Numbered from the stretch's first letter, positions 25,832 to 34,910 are shown. The stretch is DNA of 64,000 bases from an uncultured Alistipes sp. (GCA_900769405.1 CAAGGL010000024.1:186001-250000), one strand, 5' to 3'. A program made the numbers and translations. Notes: generated from the letters alone by a model not told the origin.

Positions 25832-26245
25832 CTAATCCTCCAAGCCGGCCTTGCGCAGAACCTCCAAAAACCACTCGGGAGCGCGGCACGGACGGCGGGT
25901 CGAACTCTGCATAAAGCCTAACACCACCTTACCCTTGTTGATGAGCTCCTCGCGCTGATTATAAACGTCATAGAGGAACTCCATACGCGCCATCGGCAAC
26001 TTCTCAACTCGCACAACGAACGTCAGCAGATCATCGTAATATGCCGGAGCATAGTAATGCAGCTGAACATCGACTACGGGCATCATCACCCCTCGGTCCT
26101 CCATCTCTTTGTATGTAAAACCAAGTTGGCGAATAGCCTCGCCACGAGCCTCCTCGAAATATGCCACATAGTTCGAGTGATGGATAATACCCATCTGGTC
26201 GGTGTCGCGGTAGCGAGCGCGGATCTGTACCTTATATTCGAGCAT
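25832..26245 (-). CDS. Hotdog-fold acyl-CoA thioesterase (YbgC/4HBT-like)
   Basis: A 137-residue hotdog-fold protein with the active-site block RYRDTDQMGIIHHSNYVAYFEEAR, where Asp16 is the expected catalytic residue of the 4-hydroxybenzoyl-CoA thioesterase/YbgC type. It hydrolyses an acyl-CoA; chain specificity is not visible. It is 2 bases downstream of guaB, an apparent operon without an obvious metabolic link. Confidence 0.9.
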   Translation of the reverse strand: MLEYKVQIRARYRDTDQMGIIHHSNYVAYFEEARGEAIRQLGFTYKEMEDRGVMMPVVDVQLHYYAPAYYDDLLTFVVRVEKLPMARMEFLYDVYNQREELINKGKVVLGFMQSSTRRPCRAPEWFLEVLRKAGLED

Positions 26246-26247
26246 TG

Positions 26248-27720
26248 TTACTCGCCGCGGCTATAATTGGGAGCCTCGCGTGTGATTGCAACATCGTGCG
26301 GGTGCGACTCCTGAACGCCCGAGTTGGTGATGCGGATGAACTGAGCCTTCTTCAAGTCCTCGATGTTCTTAGCACCTACATAACCCATACCCGAACGCAG
26401 ACCACCTACTAGCTGGTAGATAACCTCTGCCAACGTGCCCTTGAACGGAACGCGAGCTGCGATACCCTCGGGAACGAGCTTCTTGGTGTCGGTCTCGTTG
26501 CCCTGGAAGTAGCGATCCTTCGAACCGCACTGCATAGCCTCCAACGAACCCATACCGCGATAGGTCTTGAACTTACGACCGTTGTAGATGATGGTCTCAC
26601 CGGGCGACTCCTCAACACCTGCGAACATCGAACCTGCCATAACGCAGTCGCCGCCGGCAGCCAGAGCCTTAACGATATCGCCCGAGTAGCGCAGACCGCC
26701 ATCGGCGATGATACCAACGTCACTACCCTTCAATGCCTTAGCAACGTCGTAGATCGCTTCCAACTGAGGTACACCTACACCTGCAATGACGCGAGTGGTG
26801 CAGATCGAACCGGGACCGATACCAACCTTAACGCCGTCAGCACCGGCGTCAGCCAGGTAGCGTGCAGCCTCGCCCGTTGCGATGTTACCAACAACAACAT
26901 CGATGTCGGTATATGTAGCCTTAATCTGTTTCAATAGATTGACGATATTCTTCGAGTGACCGTGAGCCGAGTCGAGCACAACAACATCGACCTGCGAGTC
27001 GTGCAGTGCAGCAACGCGATCCATCGAGTCGGGCGTAACGCCTACACCTGCTGCAACGCGCAGACGACCCTTAGCGTCCTTGCAAGCATTGGGATTCTGC
27101 TGAACCTTGGTAATATCCTTGTAAGTGAGCAGACCAACCAGCTTGCCGCTTGCGTCAACTACGGGCAGCTTCTCGATCTTGTTCTGCAACAGAACGTCGG
27201 CAGCGTGAGCCAAATCGGGGTTGGTGGTTGTAACCAGACCCTCGCAAGTCATCACCTCCTCGATCTTACGCGACATATCGCGCTGGAAGCGCAGGTCGCG
27301 GTTGGTAACGATACCGATCAGGATGTTCGAATCGTTCACAACGGGGATACCACCGATCTTGTTGTCGTGCATCAATTTCAGTGCATCGCCAACGGTGTTG
27401 TCCTTCGAGATGGTGATAGGATCGTAGATCATACCGTTCTCGGCACGCTTTACTTTGCGAACCTGAGCGGCCTGAGCTGCGATGCTCATATTCTTATGAA
27501 TCACACCGATACCACCCTCACGAGCGATGGCAATAGCCAATTCTGCTTCGGTTACGGTGTCCATTGCCGCCGAAACGATCGGAGTGTTAAGACGAATGTT
27601 ACGAGTGAATTTTGATGTGATATCCACTTCGCGAGGCAATACTTCCGAGTATGCCGGAACGAGGAGAACGTCGTCGAACGTCAGACCCTCGGTCTTGATT
27701 CTATCGGTAATAAATGACAT
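26248..27720 (-). CDS. guaB: Inosine-5'-monophosphate dehydrogenase
   Basis: A 490-residue enzyme converting IMP to XMP with NAD+, the committed step of GMP synthesis. The TIM barrel carries the catalytic loop GIGPGSICTTR (nucleophilic Cys) and ADGGLRYSGDIVKALAAGG. Two CBS domains are inserted at about residues 95-205. Length is typical. Confidence 0.97.
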   Translation of the reverse strand: MSFITDRIKTEGLTFDDVLLVPAYSEVLPREVDITSKFTRNIRLNTPIVSAAMDTVTEAELAIAIAREGGIGVIHKNMSIAAQAAQVRKVKRAENGMIYDPITISKDNTVGDALKLMHDNKIGGIPVVNDSNILIGIVTNRDLRFQRDMSRKIEEVMTCEGLVTTTNPDLAHAADVLLQNKIEKLPVVDASGKLVGLLTYKDITKVQQNPNACKDAKGRLRVAAGVGVTPDSMDRVAALHDSQVDVVVLDSAHGHSKNIVNLLKQIKATYTDIDVVVGNIATGEAARYLADAGADGVKVGIGPGSICTTRVIAGVGVPQLEAIYDVAKALKGSDVGIIADGGLRYSGDIVKALAAGGDCVMAGSMFAGVEESPGETIIYNGRKFKTYRGMGSLEAMQCGSKDRYFQGNETDTKKLVPEGIAARVPFKGTLAEVIYQLVGGLRSGMGYVGAKNIEDLKKAQFIRITNSGVQESHPHDVAITREAPNYSRGE

Positions 27721-27740
27721 AAGCTAACGGTTTTAATTGA

Positions 27741-27748
27741 CAAAGATA
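27741..27748 (-). promoter_or_regulatory. -7 element of guaB
   Basis: The minus strand reads TATCTTTG, ending 20 bases upstream of the guaB ATG. No exact -33 TTTG is visible. Confidence 0.5.
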
Positions 27749-27786
27749 ACAATTTTTTTCTAATCGTGGATATCTTTTTCGCATTT

Positions 27787-28545
27787 TTATCCAATGCGAT
27801 CAATAAATCCGATTGGGAGTGGTTTTTCTAAGTTGTACGACGAGGCAAAATCTAGGTTCATTCCGCTATGCGAGATCATCAAAACGGCCGCGCCCTGCCC
27901 CTCGATCTCCACTCGGTAACGACCATTGGGCGGCAACAATTTATATGGGTCGATTGCGCGCTCTTTTAGATTGGTAATCAATATGTAAGGACGCTCCAAC
28001 AGACGCATTGCGTGAGCTACATCACCTGCCGTAATCAACTGTCGCACGACGGTCGAACTGACCTTCTCGTCGTCGATCTGCTGGCGCGAAATTTCATATA
28101 CCTCGAAACCGTACTCCGCCTGCATCGACTGCAAGAAACGGAAGTCGCCATCTTTATTGTGCCCGAAATGGTGATTATATCCTACGACCAACGTGTGTAC
28201 TCCGATTCGCTCGACAAGATAGTCGCGCACATACTCCTGCGACGACAACCGGCTGAACTCCTCGGTGAAGGGCGCCACGATCAAATGATCGACACCAACC
28301 TCTTCGAGCAGTGCAATCTTCTCTTCGAGTGTGTTCAGGAGTTTTAGTCCGTCAGCTTTGCCCAGTACGATTCGCGGGTGCGGAGCGAATGTCACAACGA
28401 CGCTCTCTCCACCATTTTGCGCAGCCAACTCATTGATTCGGCGCAAGATGGCGCGATGACCACCGTGTACGCCGTCATATGATCCGACCGTTACGACCGG
28501 AGCTCGAAACGCAGGCAGAGAGTCGAAACCGTAGTGAACTTTCAT
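27787..28545 (-). CDS. ribF: FAD synthetase (RibF-like) with degenerate riboflavin kinase domain
   Basis: A 252-residue protein; full bifunctional RibF is about 310. The N-terminal nucleotidyltransferase domain is intact (VGSYDGVHGGHRAIL near 20-34, VVGYNHHFGHNKDGD near 120-134, VSSTVVRQLI near 163-172) and should adenylylate FMN to FAD. In the C-terminal part the kinase motifs (a GRxLGFPTAN-type loop and the NIGxRPT/ExH region) are missing, leaving about 70 residues that still align loosely with the barrel (LLPPNGRYRVEIEG, LPIGFIDRI). Riboflavin phosphorylation must come from another protein, or the protein is a specialised paralogue. It begins 2 bases after rex. Confidence 0.82.
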   Translation of the reverse strand: MKVHYGFDSLPAFRAPVVTVGSYDGVHGGHRAILRRINELAAQNGGESVVVTFAPHPRIVLGKADGLKLLNTLEEKIALLEEVGVDHLIVAPFTEEFSRLSSQEYVRDYLVERIGVHTLVVGYNHHFGHNKDGDFRFLQSMQAEYGFEVYEISRQQIDDEKVSSTVVRQLITAGDVAHAMRLLERPYILITNLKERAIDPYKLLPPNGRYRVEIEGQGAAVLMISHSGMNLDFASSYNLEKPLPIGFIDRIG

Positions 28546-28547
28546 CG

Positions 28548-29195
28548 TTAAATATCCTTTTCCTCGTTCTCCTTGACGAAATAAGCTACCTTTTCGAGCA
28601 GAGTCGTGATGTCGTAGTTCTCAACCACAATGCCATGCGGCAGATTCAGCGGTTTCGATGTGAAATTCAACACGCCCTTGATACCCGCATTGATGATCGG
28701 AACAACGAGTTCCGAGGCCACACGCGCGGGCGATGAGAGCACCACGATATTGACGCCCAAGTCTTCTACTCGCTCCTCGAATTCGTCCATATGGAATACG
28801 GGAATACCGTCAATTGTCGTGCCGACTTTTGCCGAGTCGATATCGAATGCTGCCGTGATCTTCAACTTCAAATCCTTACTATTGAAGTATTTAGTAATGG
28901 CCTGACCGAGGTGACCCATACCTATCACGCCGATATTCATTGGTGCTTCGCTGTCGAGGATCGACGAGATGAAATCGATCAGCACCCTCACGTCATATCC
29001 CTTTTTGGTATCGCTCGAAAACCCGATCAACATCAGGTCGCGGCGCACCTGAACCGCTGTAATGCCGTGCATACCTGCCAGCACGTGCGAAAAAATATGC
29101 GTAATACCCTGCTTATGGCAGCGCAACAGCGTGCGTCGATATTCACTCAGGCGCTCGATGGTCTTTTCGGGGATATTGCTCGGAATATTGCTCAT
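28548..29195 (-). CDS. rex: Redox-sensing transcriptional repressor Rex
   Basis: A 215-residue protein with an N-terminal winged helix (about 1-75; HVLAGMHGITAVQVRRDL recognition region) and a Rossmann domain (IGVIGMGHLGQA) that reads the NADH/NAD+ ratio. The C-terminal helix is typical of domain-swapped Rex dimers. It derepresses fermentation and anaerobic genes when NADH rises. The FAD synthetase gene follows after 2 bases. Confidence 0.95.
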   Translation of the reverse strand: MSNIPSNIPEKTIERLSEYRRTLLRCHKQGITHIFSHVLAGMHGITAVQVRRDLMLIGFSSDTKKGYDVRVLIDFISSILDSEAPMNIGVIGMGHLGQAITKYFNSKDLKLKITAAFDIDSAKVGTTIDGIPVFHMDEFEERVEDLGVNIVVLSSPARVASELVVPIINAGIKGVLNFTSKPLNLPHGIVVENYDITTLLEKVAYFVKENEEKDI

Positions 29196-29222
29196 TCTCG
29201 TAAGTCTGTTTAATTAACTTCA

Positions 29223-29230
29223 CAAAGATA
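29223..29230 (-). promoter_or_regulatory. -7 element of rex
   Basis: The minus strand reads TATCTTTG 27 bases upstream of the ATG at 29195. The next bases (TTGTGAAGTTAATTAA, overlapping the element) contain one Rex-type half site TTGTGAA but no good second half, so autoregulation is only a possibility. Confidence 0.5.
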
Positions 29231-29267
29231 GTCATTCCCTTCGAATTTTGGGCTATCATTTATAAAA

Positions 29268-29302
29268 ATAAACGATCGCTACGGCGATGTAGCGATCGTT
29301 TG
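29268..29302 (-). terminator. Terminator after the GIN-domain gene
   Basis: A perfect 13-bp stem (aaacgatcgctac with gtagcgatcgttt) is followed on the minus strand by ATTTTTAT. It lies about 25 bases downstream of the stop at 29326 and closes the dnaN run. Confidence 0.85.
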
Positions 29303-29325
29303 TTGTTAGCTTCGGATTGTGCTCC

Positions 29326-30048
29326 TTAGCGATTGCCGAGCGTCGAACCACCCTTCAATTTCACACTGCCAATCTCGCAGTCGCCCTTGAAGTAGAGCGT
29401 GCTATTTCCCGTCAGATCAGCAATATCGATGCGATCGTTGCACTGGATTTTGGCATCGCTGCCACCTGCCAATTCGCAAGATACATTCTTCGTCTTGAAG
29501 TTGTAACCATTGAACTTTGAGCCTCCCTCCATTACGAGCTTCATTTCGGCTGCTTTGCCCGTCAATTCGCACTTTGCATTGCCGATCATCTCCACCTGTA
29601 CGGTCTGGCGCGCGTCGAGTTTCATCTCAATCTGAGCGCCACCCATCAACGTGAGTTTCAGACCCTCGACAACGATCTCCTCCTTGATATTGAACTTGCA
29701 GTTGCTGCCGACGGTCAGTGCCGCTACCGTTCCGTTGTTGGGCACCGTAACCACCACATCCTTCTTAGGCTTAACATTCTCGCCCGTCTTGAAGTGGATA
29801 AACAACTCGCCGCCGATAACCTCGGTTACGACATACTCGCAGACGTTCTCATCTGCCGAAACAACAACGCCCGAGAGCTGATCGCGCGAGAAATTGAGCG
29901 CGATACCATCGGTAACCGATATTGCGGTATAGGTATCGATCGTGCGAGCGTCTTTCTTCTCGGCGCCATTGCCCTTGATCGGGCTCTTTGCCTGGCACGT
30001 TGCCACGGCCATTACAACCATTGCGGCCGTCAAGATAATTTTCTTCAT
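29326..30048 (-). CDS. Secreted head-GIN-domain protein (DUF2807)
   Basis: A 240-residue protein with a signal peptide (MKKIILTAAMVVMAVATCQA). The rest is a repetitive right-handed beta-helix-like domain of the putative autotransporter adhesin head-GIN family: DTYTAISVTDGIALNFS, then recurring short strands and the closing GNSTLYFKGDCEIGSVKLKGGST. Such proteins are secreted or surface exposed in Bacteroidota; their ligand is unknown. It lies 24 bases after the LysM/PBP1 gene. Confidence 0.85.
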   Translation of the reverse strand: MKKIILTAAMVVMAVATCQAKSPIKGNGAEKKDARTIDTYTAISVTDGIALNFSRDQLSGVVVSADENVCEYVVTEVIGGELFIHFKTGENVKPKKDVVVTVPNNGTVAALTVGSNCKFNIKEEIVVEGLKLTLMGGAQIEMKLDARQTVQVEMIGNAKCELTGKAAEMKLVMEGGSKFNGYNFKTKNVSCELAGGSDAKIQCNDRIDIADLTGNSTLYFKGDCEIGSVKLKGGSTLGNR

Positions 30049-30072
30049 TTTTTTCTAATGTTTAAGTGTTCA

Positions 30073-31884
30073 CTATTCGCCCGAAATCGTGTAGTCACTA
30101 TTGTAGCGAACAACCACCCATTCATTATTTACATAGGTGTCGCCCACCTGCGGCTGAACAAATCGATATTGAGTTTGCAGCGGCTTGTGAGTTGCCGATT
30201 GAATATATCCGATCACGCCCGACTGCGACACAATGGCGCGACCGAAGATCACGGCAGCGTCGTAACCACGATATGAGTACATCGACGGAAGCGACTGATA
30301 TGCATTGATATAGCGGCTGTCGAAGCGATCAATAACATCGTTGCCTCGCTTAGCAAGATATGACGTAACGTAGCTGACGCCCATCTTGAAGAAGAGGTTG
30401 CGGTCAATATTATTGAAGCGATTCCAGCGCGACGAGCCAACAACGCTGACTGTTGCCGACAGCAATTGCGAGCGACTCACCAGATTGTTGTGAGCCGAGC
30501 TCAGCGCCGCCAAAATCTTATCAACCTCCAACTCGCTGCGTGCCATTACGACATAGACATTGCGGCACTCGCTCTTGAACAGACTTGCGGGAATATCGCC
30601 ACCTACATAATTATAGGTCTTGTATTGCTTACCTGCGAGAGCGGTTTTGACCTCACTCTCCAACTCCGTGTCGTTCGAATTGCCATAAACCAGAACGATA
30701 TTATCCTCCTGCGCGAAGAGTGCACTCATCTTGTCCGCCTTGCAACTCTCTTTGGGAGCCATTCCGAACAGTACGGGTGAGTGCAGCGAATCGGTTGCAG
30801 CCAACGGCGACACGACCGCTACTCTATTCTCGACAGCATACGGCAGCACCGCCAGCAACTCGTTGTCATATACGGGGCCAACGATCAGGTTTGTGCCCTC
30901 GAAACTCTCGCTGTTGATGATCTGATCAACCACCTGCTCCGATCGTGCCGAGTTGTAGAGGTTAATCGTAAACGACAGACCCTCAGCCTTCAAATCCTCC
31001 ATTCCGAGCAGGAAACCTTGATAGAATTCCAGATAGCTTGCATTTGCAGCACCCTCGGCACGGAGCGGCAACATCAGCGCGATGTTCGAGTGACGCGGGC
31101 TCTCGCTTGTGGCGATCTCGACGTTCTCGAATACGGGAGGCTGACCGATCTCGGTAGGCTCCTGCGCCGTAGAATCGGGTTGCTCGGTTGGCACGTTCGC
31201 CTGCTCGGCAATACCTACGCGGATCATTGTGCCCGCTTTCAGACCATCGGTCAGCGAGTTCCACTCGATCAACTCCTCTTGTGTGATGTTGTAGAGCTTG
31301 CTGAGCGAATAGAGCGTTTCGCCGTGCGCTACCAAGTGGTAGATATAGTCGTTCGATACGCTGTTCAGAGCCTCTTTATATTCATTGAGCTGCGCCATTG
31401 ACTGCTGTTCGTTACCGTCGCCCTTCTGATCCTTACGAATCAGCACCTTCTGGCCAATCGCCAAATGGGTCGGGTCGAGCGATGCGTTATCTTCGAGCAA
31501 CGTCGCTACGGGCACGGCATACATACGCGAGATCGAGTAAACGGTCTCGCCCTGCTTAACCTCGTGCTCATCGAACAGACGGTTGATTTTGCGTTGCGAC
31601 ATCTTCGGCTGCGTAACTCCGACTGCGGGAATTTTCAGCACCTGACCAGCCTGTAAACCACCAGCTACCAGCGGATTGTAGTGCACAATGGCGGCAGTCG
31701 AAACCTCGTATGCCTTAGCCAACGAATAGAGCGTCTGTCCCGCCTCGACCGTATGCACATAGTAACTGTCGCCCTCGATGCGTACAATGCTCTCGGAGCG
31801 TTGTACATTGGGTGTATCAGCCATTGTGTCAATGCCGATCATCAGCGCAGCTAACGCCAAAGTCGTAATCAATAGTTTCTTCAT
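30073..31884 (-). CDS. Secreted protein with three LysM domains and a PBP1-like domain
   Basis: A 603-residue protein with a signal peptide and three LysM modules (about 42-90 YYVHTVEAGQTLYSLAKAYEV, 105-150 EHEVKQGETVYSISRMYAV, 185-225 YHLVAHGETLYSLSKLYNI), which bind peptidoglycan GlcNAc. From about residue 265 onward comes a periplasmic type-1 binding-protein fold (IALMLPLRAEGAANASYLEFYQGFLLGMEDL, LIVGPVYDNELLAVLPYAVENRVAVVSPLAATD). The architecture recalls LpoA-like regulators of cell-wall synthesis, but no direct assignment can be made. It lies 15 bases after the exonuclease gene. Confidence 0.85.
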   Translation of the reverse strand: MKKLLITTLALAALMIGIDTMADTPNVQRSESIVRIEGDSYYVHTVEAGQTLYSLAKAYEVSTAAIVHYNPLVAGGLQAGQVLKIPAVGVTQPKMSQRKINRLFDEHEVKQGETVYSISRMYAVPVATLLEDNASLDPTHLAIGQKVLIRKDQKGDGNEQQSMAQLNEYKEALNSVSNDYIYHLVAHGETLYSLSKLYNITQEELIEWNSLTDGLKAGTMIRVGIAEQANVPTEQPDSTAQEPTEIGQPPVFENVEIATSESPRHSNIALMLPLRAEGAANASYLEFYQGFLLGMEDLKAEGLSFTINLYNSARSEQVVDQIINSESFEGTNLIVGPVYDNELLAVLPYAVENRVAVVSPLAATDSLHSPVLFGMAPKESCKADKMSALFAQEDNIVLVYGNSNDTELESEVKTALAGKQYKTYNYVGGDIPASLFKSECRNVYVVMARSELEVDKILAALSSAHNNLVSRSQLLSATVSVVGSSRWNRFNNIDRNLFFKMGVSYVTSYLAKRGNDVIDRFDSRYINAYQSLPSMYSYRGYDAAVIFGRAIVSQSGVIGYIQSATHKPLQTQYRFVQPQVGDTYVNNEWVVVRYNSDYTISGE

Positions 31885-31899
31885 CTTTGAACCTTAGAA

Positions 31900-32664
31900 C
31901 TATTTTTTATCTCGCAGGCGAATCTCGGTAATCACCTTCTTGGTGTAGAGCGGGAAATCGCCATTCATCATCCAAGCGTAGTAGCTCGGCTCCTCGCGGA
32001 ACACGTCGGCAACCGAGCGACCCTTGTACTTGCCAAATCCGAACACCTCTTCGCCCTTCTCGTTGTAGAGAATTCGACCAGCATAGTCTGCCGACTGCCC
32101 TCTTGCCGAGAAATCTGCCAGATAAGCCACGTCGTTTTGCAGGTCGGGATAGCGATCGAGCTGAGCCATCAGTACCTCGTATGTGGCCAACGTATCGGCC
32201 TCGGCCGAGTGAGCGTTGTCGAGATCCTTATCGCAATAGAACTTATACGCCGCAGTCAGCGTGCGCTGCTCCATTTTGTGAAAGATGTTCTGCACGTCGA
32301 TGAATTTTCGATTCTTGAAATCAACATTCACTCCTGCTCGCAGAAACTCCTCGATCAGTACCGGTACATCGAACTTATTCGAGTTGAAACCGCCGAAGTC
32401 GCAACCTTCGAGATAGGCCGCCAACGACTTGGCAATCGCGCGGAAAGGCGGCTCGTTAGCCACATCTTCGTCCGTAATGCCGTGTACAGCCGTAGCCTCC
32501 TCGGGGATATGCATCTCGGGGTTCAAACGGCGGGTTTTGATCTCCTTGTGTCCATCGGGAAAGACCTTGACGGTCGAAATCTCGACAATGCGATCACGCG
32601 AAGGATCGACACCCGTTGTTTCGAGATCGAAAAATACGATCGGATTTTTAAGGTTAAGTTGCAT
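31900..32664 (-). CDS. DEDDh 3'-5' exonuclease (DnaQ-like)
   Basis: A 254-residue protein with the exonuclease motifs ExoI FFDLETTGVDPSRDRIVEIS, ExoII GFNSNKFDVPVL and ExoIII AHSAEADTLATYEV (the His and Asp of the DEDDh class). The C-terminal extension (FGFGKYKGRSVADVFREEPSYYAWMMNGDF) is a small module found in similar Bacteroidota exonucleases. It may proofread or degrade DNA ends. It lies 8 bases downstream of dnaN, consistent with a replication or repair role. Confidence 0.92.
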   Translation of the reverse strand: MQLNLKNPIVFFDLETTGVDPSRDRIVEISTVKVFPDGHKEIKTRRLNPEMHIPEEATAVHGITDEDVANEPPFRAIAKSLAAYLEGCDFGGFNSNKFDVPVLIEEFLRAGVNVDFKNRKFIDVQNIFHKMEQRTLTAAYKFYCDKDLDNAHSAEADTLATYEVLMAQLDRYPDLQNDVAYLADFSARGQSADYAGRILYNEKGEEVFGFGKYKGRSVADVFREEPSYYAWMMNGDFPLYTKKVITEIRLRDKK

Positions 32665-32672
32665 TATTATGC

Positions 32673-33797
32673 TTATGCGTTAATCATCATCGGCATCAAC
32701 AGCATCAGCGTATCGCTGTTCTGCTTGTCGTCATAAACGGGCTTGAAAACACCTGCGCGGGTCGAATCAGCCAACTCGATCTGTACGGTCGGAGTCTCGG
32801 TGTTAGCCAAGATCTCAACCAAGAAGGTCGATTTGAAACCGATCGTGATGGGCTCGCCGTCGTAGCTGCACGACAACGACTCCTTAGCCGAAACCGAGAA
32901 ATCGAGATCCTGAGCGGTTAGGTTTACGGTGTTGCCTGCAACGTCCATACGGATCAGGTTGGTTGCCTGGTTCGAGCAAACTGCCACGCGCTTGATACCG
33001 TTCAGCAACTCGATGCGGTCGATTAGCACCTTGTTGGGGTTAGCTGCGGGGATTACGGCGTTGTAGTTCGGGTAGTTACCCTCGATCAAACGGCAAACCA
33101 AAGTGTGGCTTGTGAGCTCGAAAATCACATTCTTGCTATCGAAGCTAACCTTGATCGAATCGTCCTCTTTCAGCAGAACGCTCTTCAATAAGTTAGCGGG
33201 TTTCTTGGGCAGGATGAACGATGCAGCAACCTGCGACTGAGCCTCGGCAGTGTAGCGAACCAACTTGTGAGCGTCGGTACCTACGAAGGTGGTTGTCTCG
33301 GGCTGAATGTTGATGAATACACCATTCATTACGGGACGCAACTCGTCGTCAGCCGTGGCGAAGATTGTCTTGTTGATACCAGCAACGAGCGTATCGACGT
33401 CGAACTCGATCTCCTTCTTGTCGTCAGCCAATGCGGGCAGTGCGGGATAGCTCATACCCGATACGCCGGGGATCGACGAAACACCGCTGTTCCAGCAGAT
33501 TTTGATCTCCCAAGTCGAGTCGTTAACCTCGATAGTCAGAGGCATTTCGGGGAACTCTTTGAGCGAGTCGAGCATCAGACGTGCGGGAGCTGCAATTACA
33601 CCCTCCTGCTCGATATTATCTACCTCGATGCTGCCGATCAGCGTTGTTTCGAGATCCGATGCGGTTACCTTCAAACGGCCGTCACGCAGATCGAACAAGA
33701 AATAGTCGAGGATAGGCAGCTGATTTTTATTGCTGATTACCTTGCCCGTAGTTGCCAACAGCGACAACAGAGCAGAACTTGAAACTGAAAATTTCAT
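32673..33797 (-). CDS. dnaN: DNA polymerase III subunit beta (sliding clamp)
   Basis: A 374-residue ring-forming clamp with three similar domains. Typical sequences include LPILDYFLFDLRDGRLKVTASDLETTL in domain I, ATDDELRPVMNGVFINI and TDAHKLVRY in domain II, and the C-terminal MLLMPMMI that joins the partner-binding groove. Length is normal. dnaA and an origin are not nearby. It heads a minus-strand run with the exonuclease, LysM/PBP1 and GIN-domain genes. Confidence 0.97.
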   Translation of the reverse strand: MKFSVSSSALLSLLATTGKVISNKNQLPILDYFLFDLRDGRLKVTASDLETTLIGSIEVDNIEQEGVIAAPARLMLDSLKEFPEMPLTIEVNDSTWEIKICWNSGVSSIPGVSGMSYPALPALADDKKEIEFDVDTLVAGINKTIFATADDELRPVMNGVFINIQPETTTFVGTDAHKLVRYTAEAQSQVAASFILPKKPANLLKSVLLKEDDSIKVSFDSKNVIFELTSHTLVCRLIEGNYPNYNAVIPAANPNKVLIDRIELLNGIKRVAVCSNQATNLIRMDVAGNTVNLTAQDLDFSVSAKESLSCSYDGEPITIGFKSTFLVEILANTETPTVQIELADSTRAGVFKPVYDDKQNSDTLMLLMPMMINA

Positions 33798-33845
33798 AAC
33801 TCTTGAATGTTTACTTTTTTATTTATACTCTTTTTATTGTTTTGC

Positions 33846-34721
33846 TTATTCGGTGGCCAAACGATCGAGTGCCATCTCAATCATCTGACGTACATAGGGT
33901 TTGTAATCGGTTTCGACATCGAGTGCGATGCGCTGAGCGATGATCGTGCAGATTGTTGCTGCGCGGTGTCCCATCAGTGCTGCCAATCCTGCCAGCGCCG
34001 AGCCTTCCATCTCAAAGTTGGTGATGCGGCGCTCGCCAAAGCGGAACGATTCGATCTTGGCGTTCAAATCCTTATCTGCGGGCTCCAATCTCACCCAACG
34101 ACCCTGCGGAGCGTAGAAACCAGGTGCCGAGATTGTTATACCCTCCATCGTTACCTCGCGGAACAGCTCGAAGAGGCTCTTGTCGGCGTCGATAAAATAG
34201 GGTTTCGGGAGTAGTTCACCCCAACCCGTATGCTCGATAAATGCCTTCTCAATAGCCAAATCGCACACCTCGTTGCGACCTTTGTAATAGTTGAGCAGAC
34301 CGTCGAAACCGACCGACGAGCGCGAGAAAACGGCTGTACCAACCTTAATATCAGGCTGAATCGCGCCCGATGTACCCAATCGCACGAGCGTCAATTGTCG
34401 CAATTCGGGTTTAACCTGTCGCGTCGTGAAGTCGATGTTTGCCAGAGCGTCAAGCTCGGTTACAACGATGTCGATATTATCGGTGCCGATGCCGGTCGAA
34501 ATTACCGACATACGTTTACCCTTGTAGGTGCCCGTGATGGTGACAAACTCGCGGTTTGCTACGCGGCACTCTTGGTTATCAAAATATGATGCAACCATTT
34601 CAACTCGTGCGGGGTCGCCAACGAGCAAAACGGTGTCAGCAAGTTGTTCCGGTTTAAGATGCAGGTGAAAAATCGACCCGTCATCATTGATGATTAATTC
34701 AGAAGACGGAATAGTTCTCAT
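33846..34721 (-). CDS. Nucleoside phosphorylase (uridine phosphorylase-like)
   Basis: A 291-residue enzyme starting at the ATG at 34721 (MRTIPSSELIIN). The phosphate-binding LLVGDPARVEMVA, RLGTSGAIQ and the nucleoside-binding FEMEGSALAGLAAL are those of the NP-I family, closest in pattern to uridine phosphorylases. It cleaves a nucleoside with phosphate to base and ribose-1-phosphate; base preference is inferred. Confidence 0.85.
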   Translation of the reverse strand: MRTIPSSELIINDDGSIFHLHLKPEQLADTVLLVGDPARVEMVASYFDNQECRVANREFVTITGTYKGKRMSVISTGIGTDNIDIVVTELDALANIDFTTRQVKPELRQLTLVRLGTSGAIQPDIKVGTAVFSRSSVGFDGLLNYYKGRNEVCDLAIEKAFIEHTGWGELLPKPYFIDADKSLFELFREVTMEGITISAPGFYAPQGRWVRLEPADKDLNAKIESFRFGERRITNFEMEGSALAGLAALMGHRAATICTIIAQRIALDVETDYKPYVRQMIEMALDRLATE

Positions 34722-34858
34722 ATAGCTACATTTTATATGTGTATATATTAATTGGGTAAAAGTACAGATTTTATCGAAAAAAAACAAGCATTTGCGAATA
34801 AAATAGTCATTCGTTCATTTTTTTCGTTTTTTAGTGTAACTTTATGGCTCTTTTGTTG

Positions 34859-34866
34859 TAACTTTA
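34859..34866 (+). promoter_or_regulatory. Possible -7 element of the glmM-like gene
   Basis: TAACTTTA lies 44 bases upstream of the start. An identical TGTAACTTTA occurs 22 bases further upstream (34835-34844). Both deviate from TAnnTTTG only in the last base; either could serve as promoter. Confidence 0.35.
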
Positions 34867-34910
34867 CAAATCAAAAACGAAGAAAACAAACTAAATAACA
34901 CCTAGAAAAA

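Noticed and set aside
29205..29230. Rex operator upstream of rex
   Set aside because: Only one TTGTGAA half site is present; the second half does not match TTCACAA, so I do not call an operator.
32673..33845. Chromosomal origin near dnaN or gyrB
   Set aside because: No dnaA gene, DnaA-box cluster or AT-rich unwinding element was recognised next to either gene.
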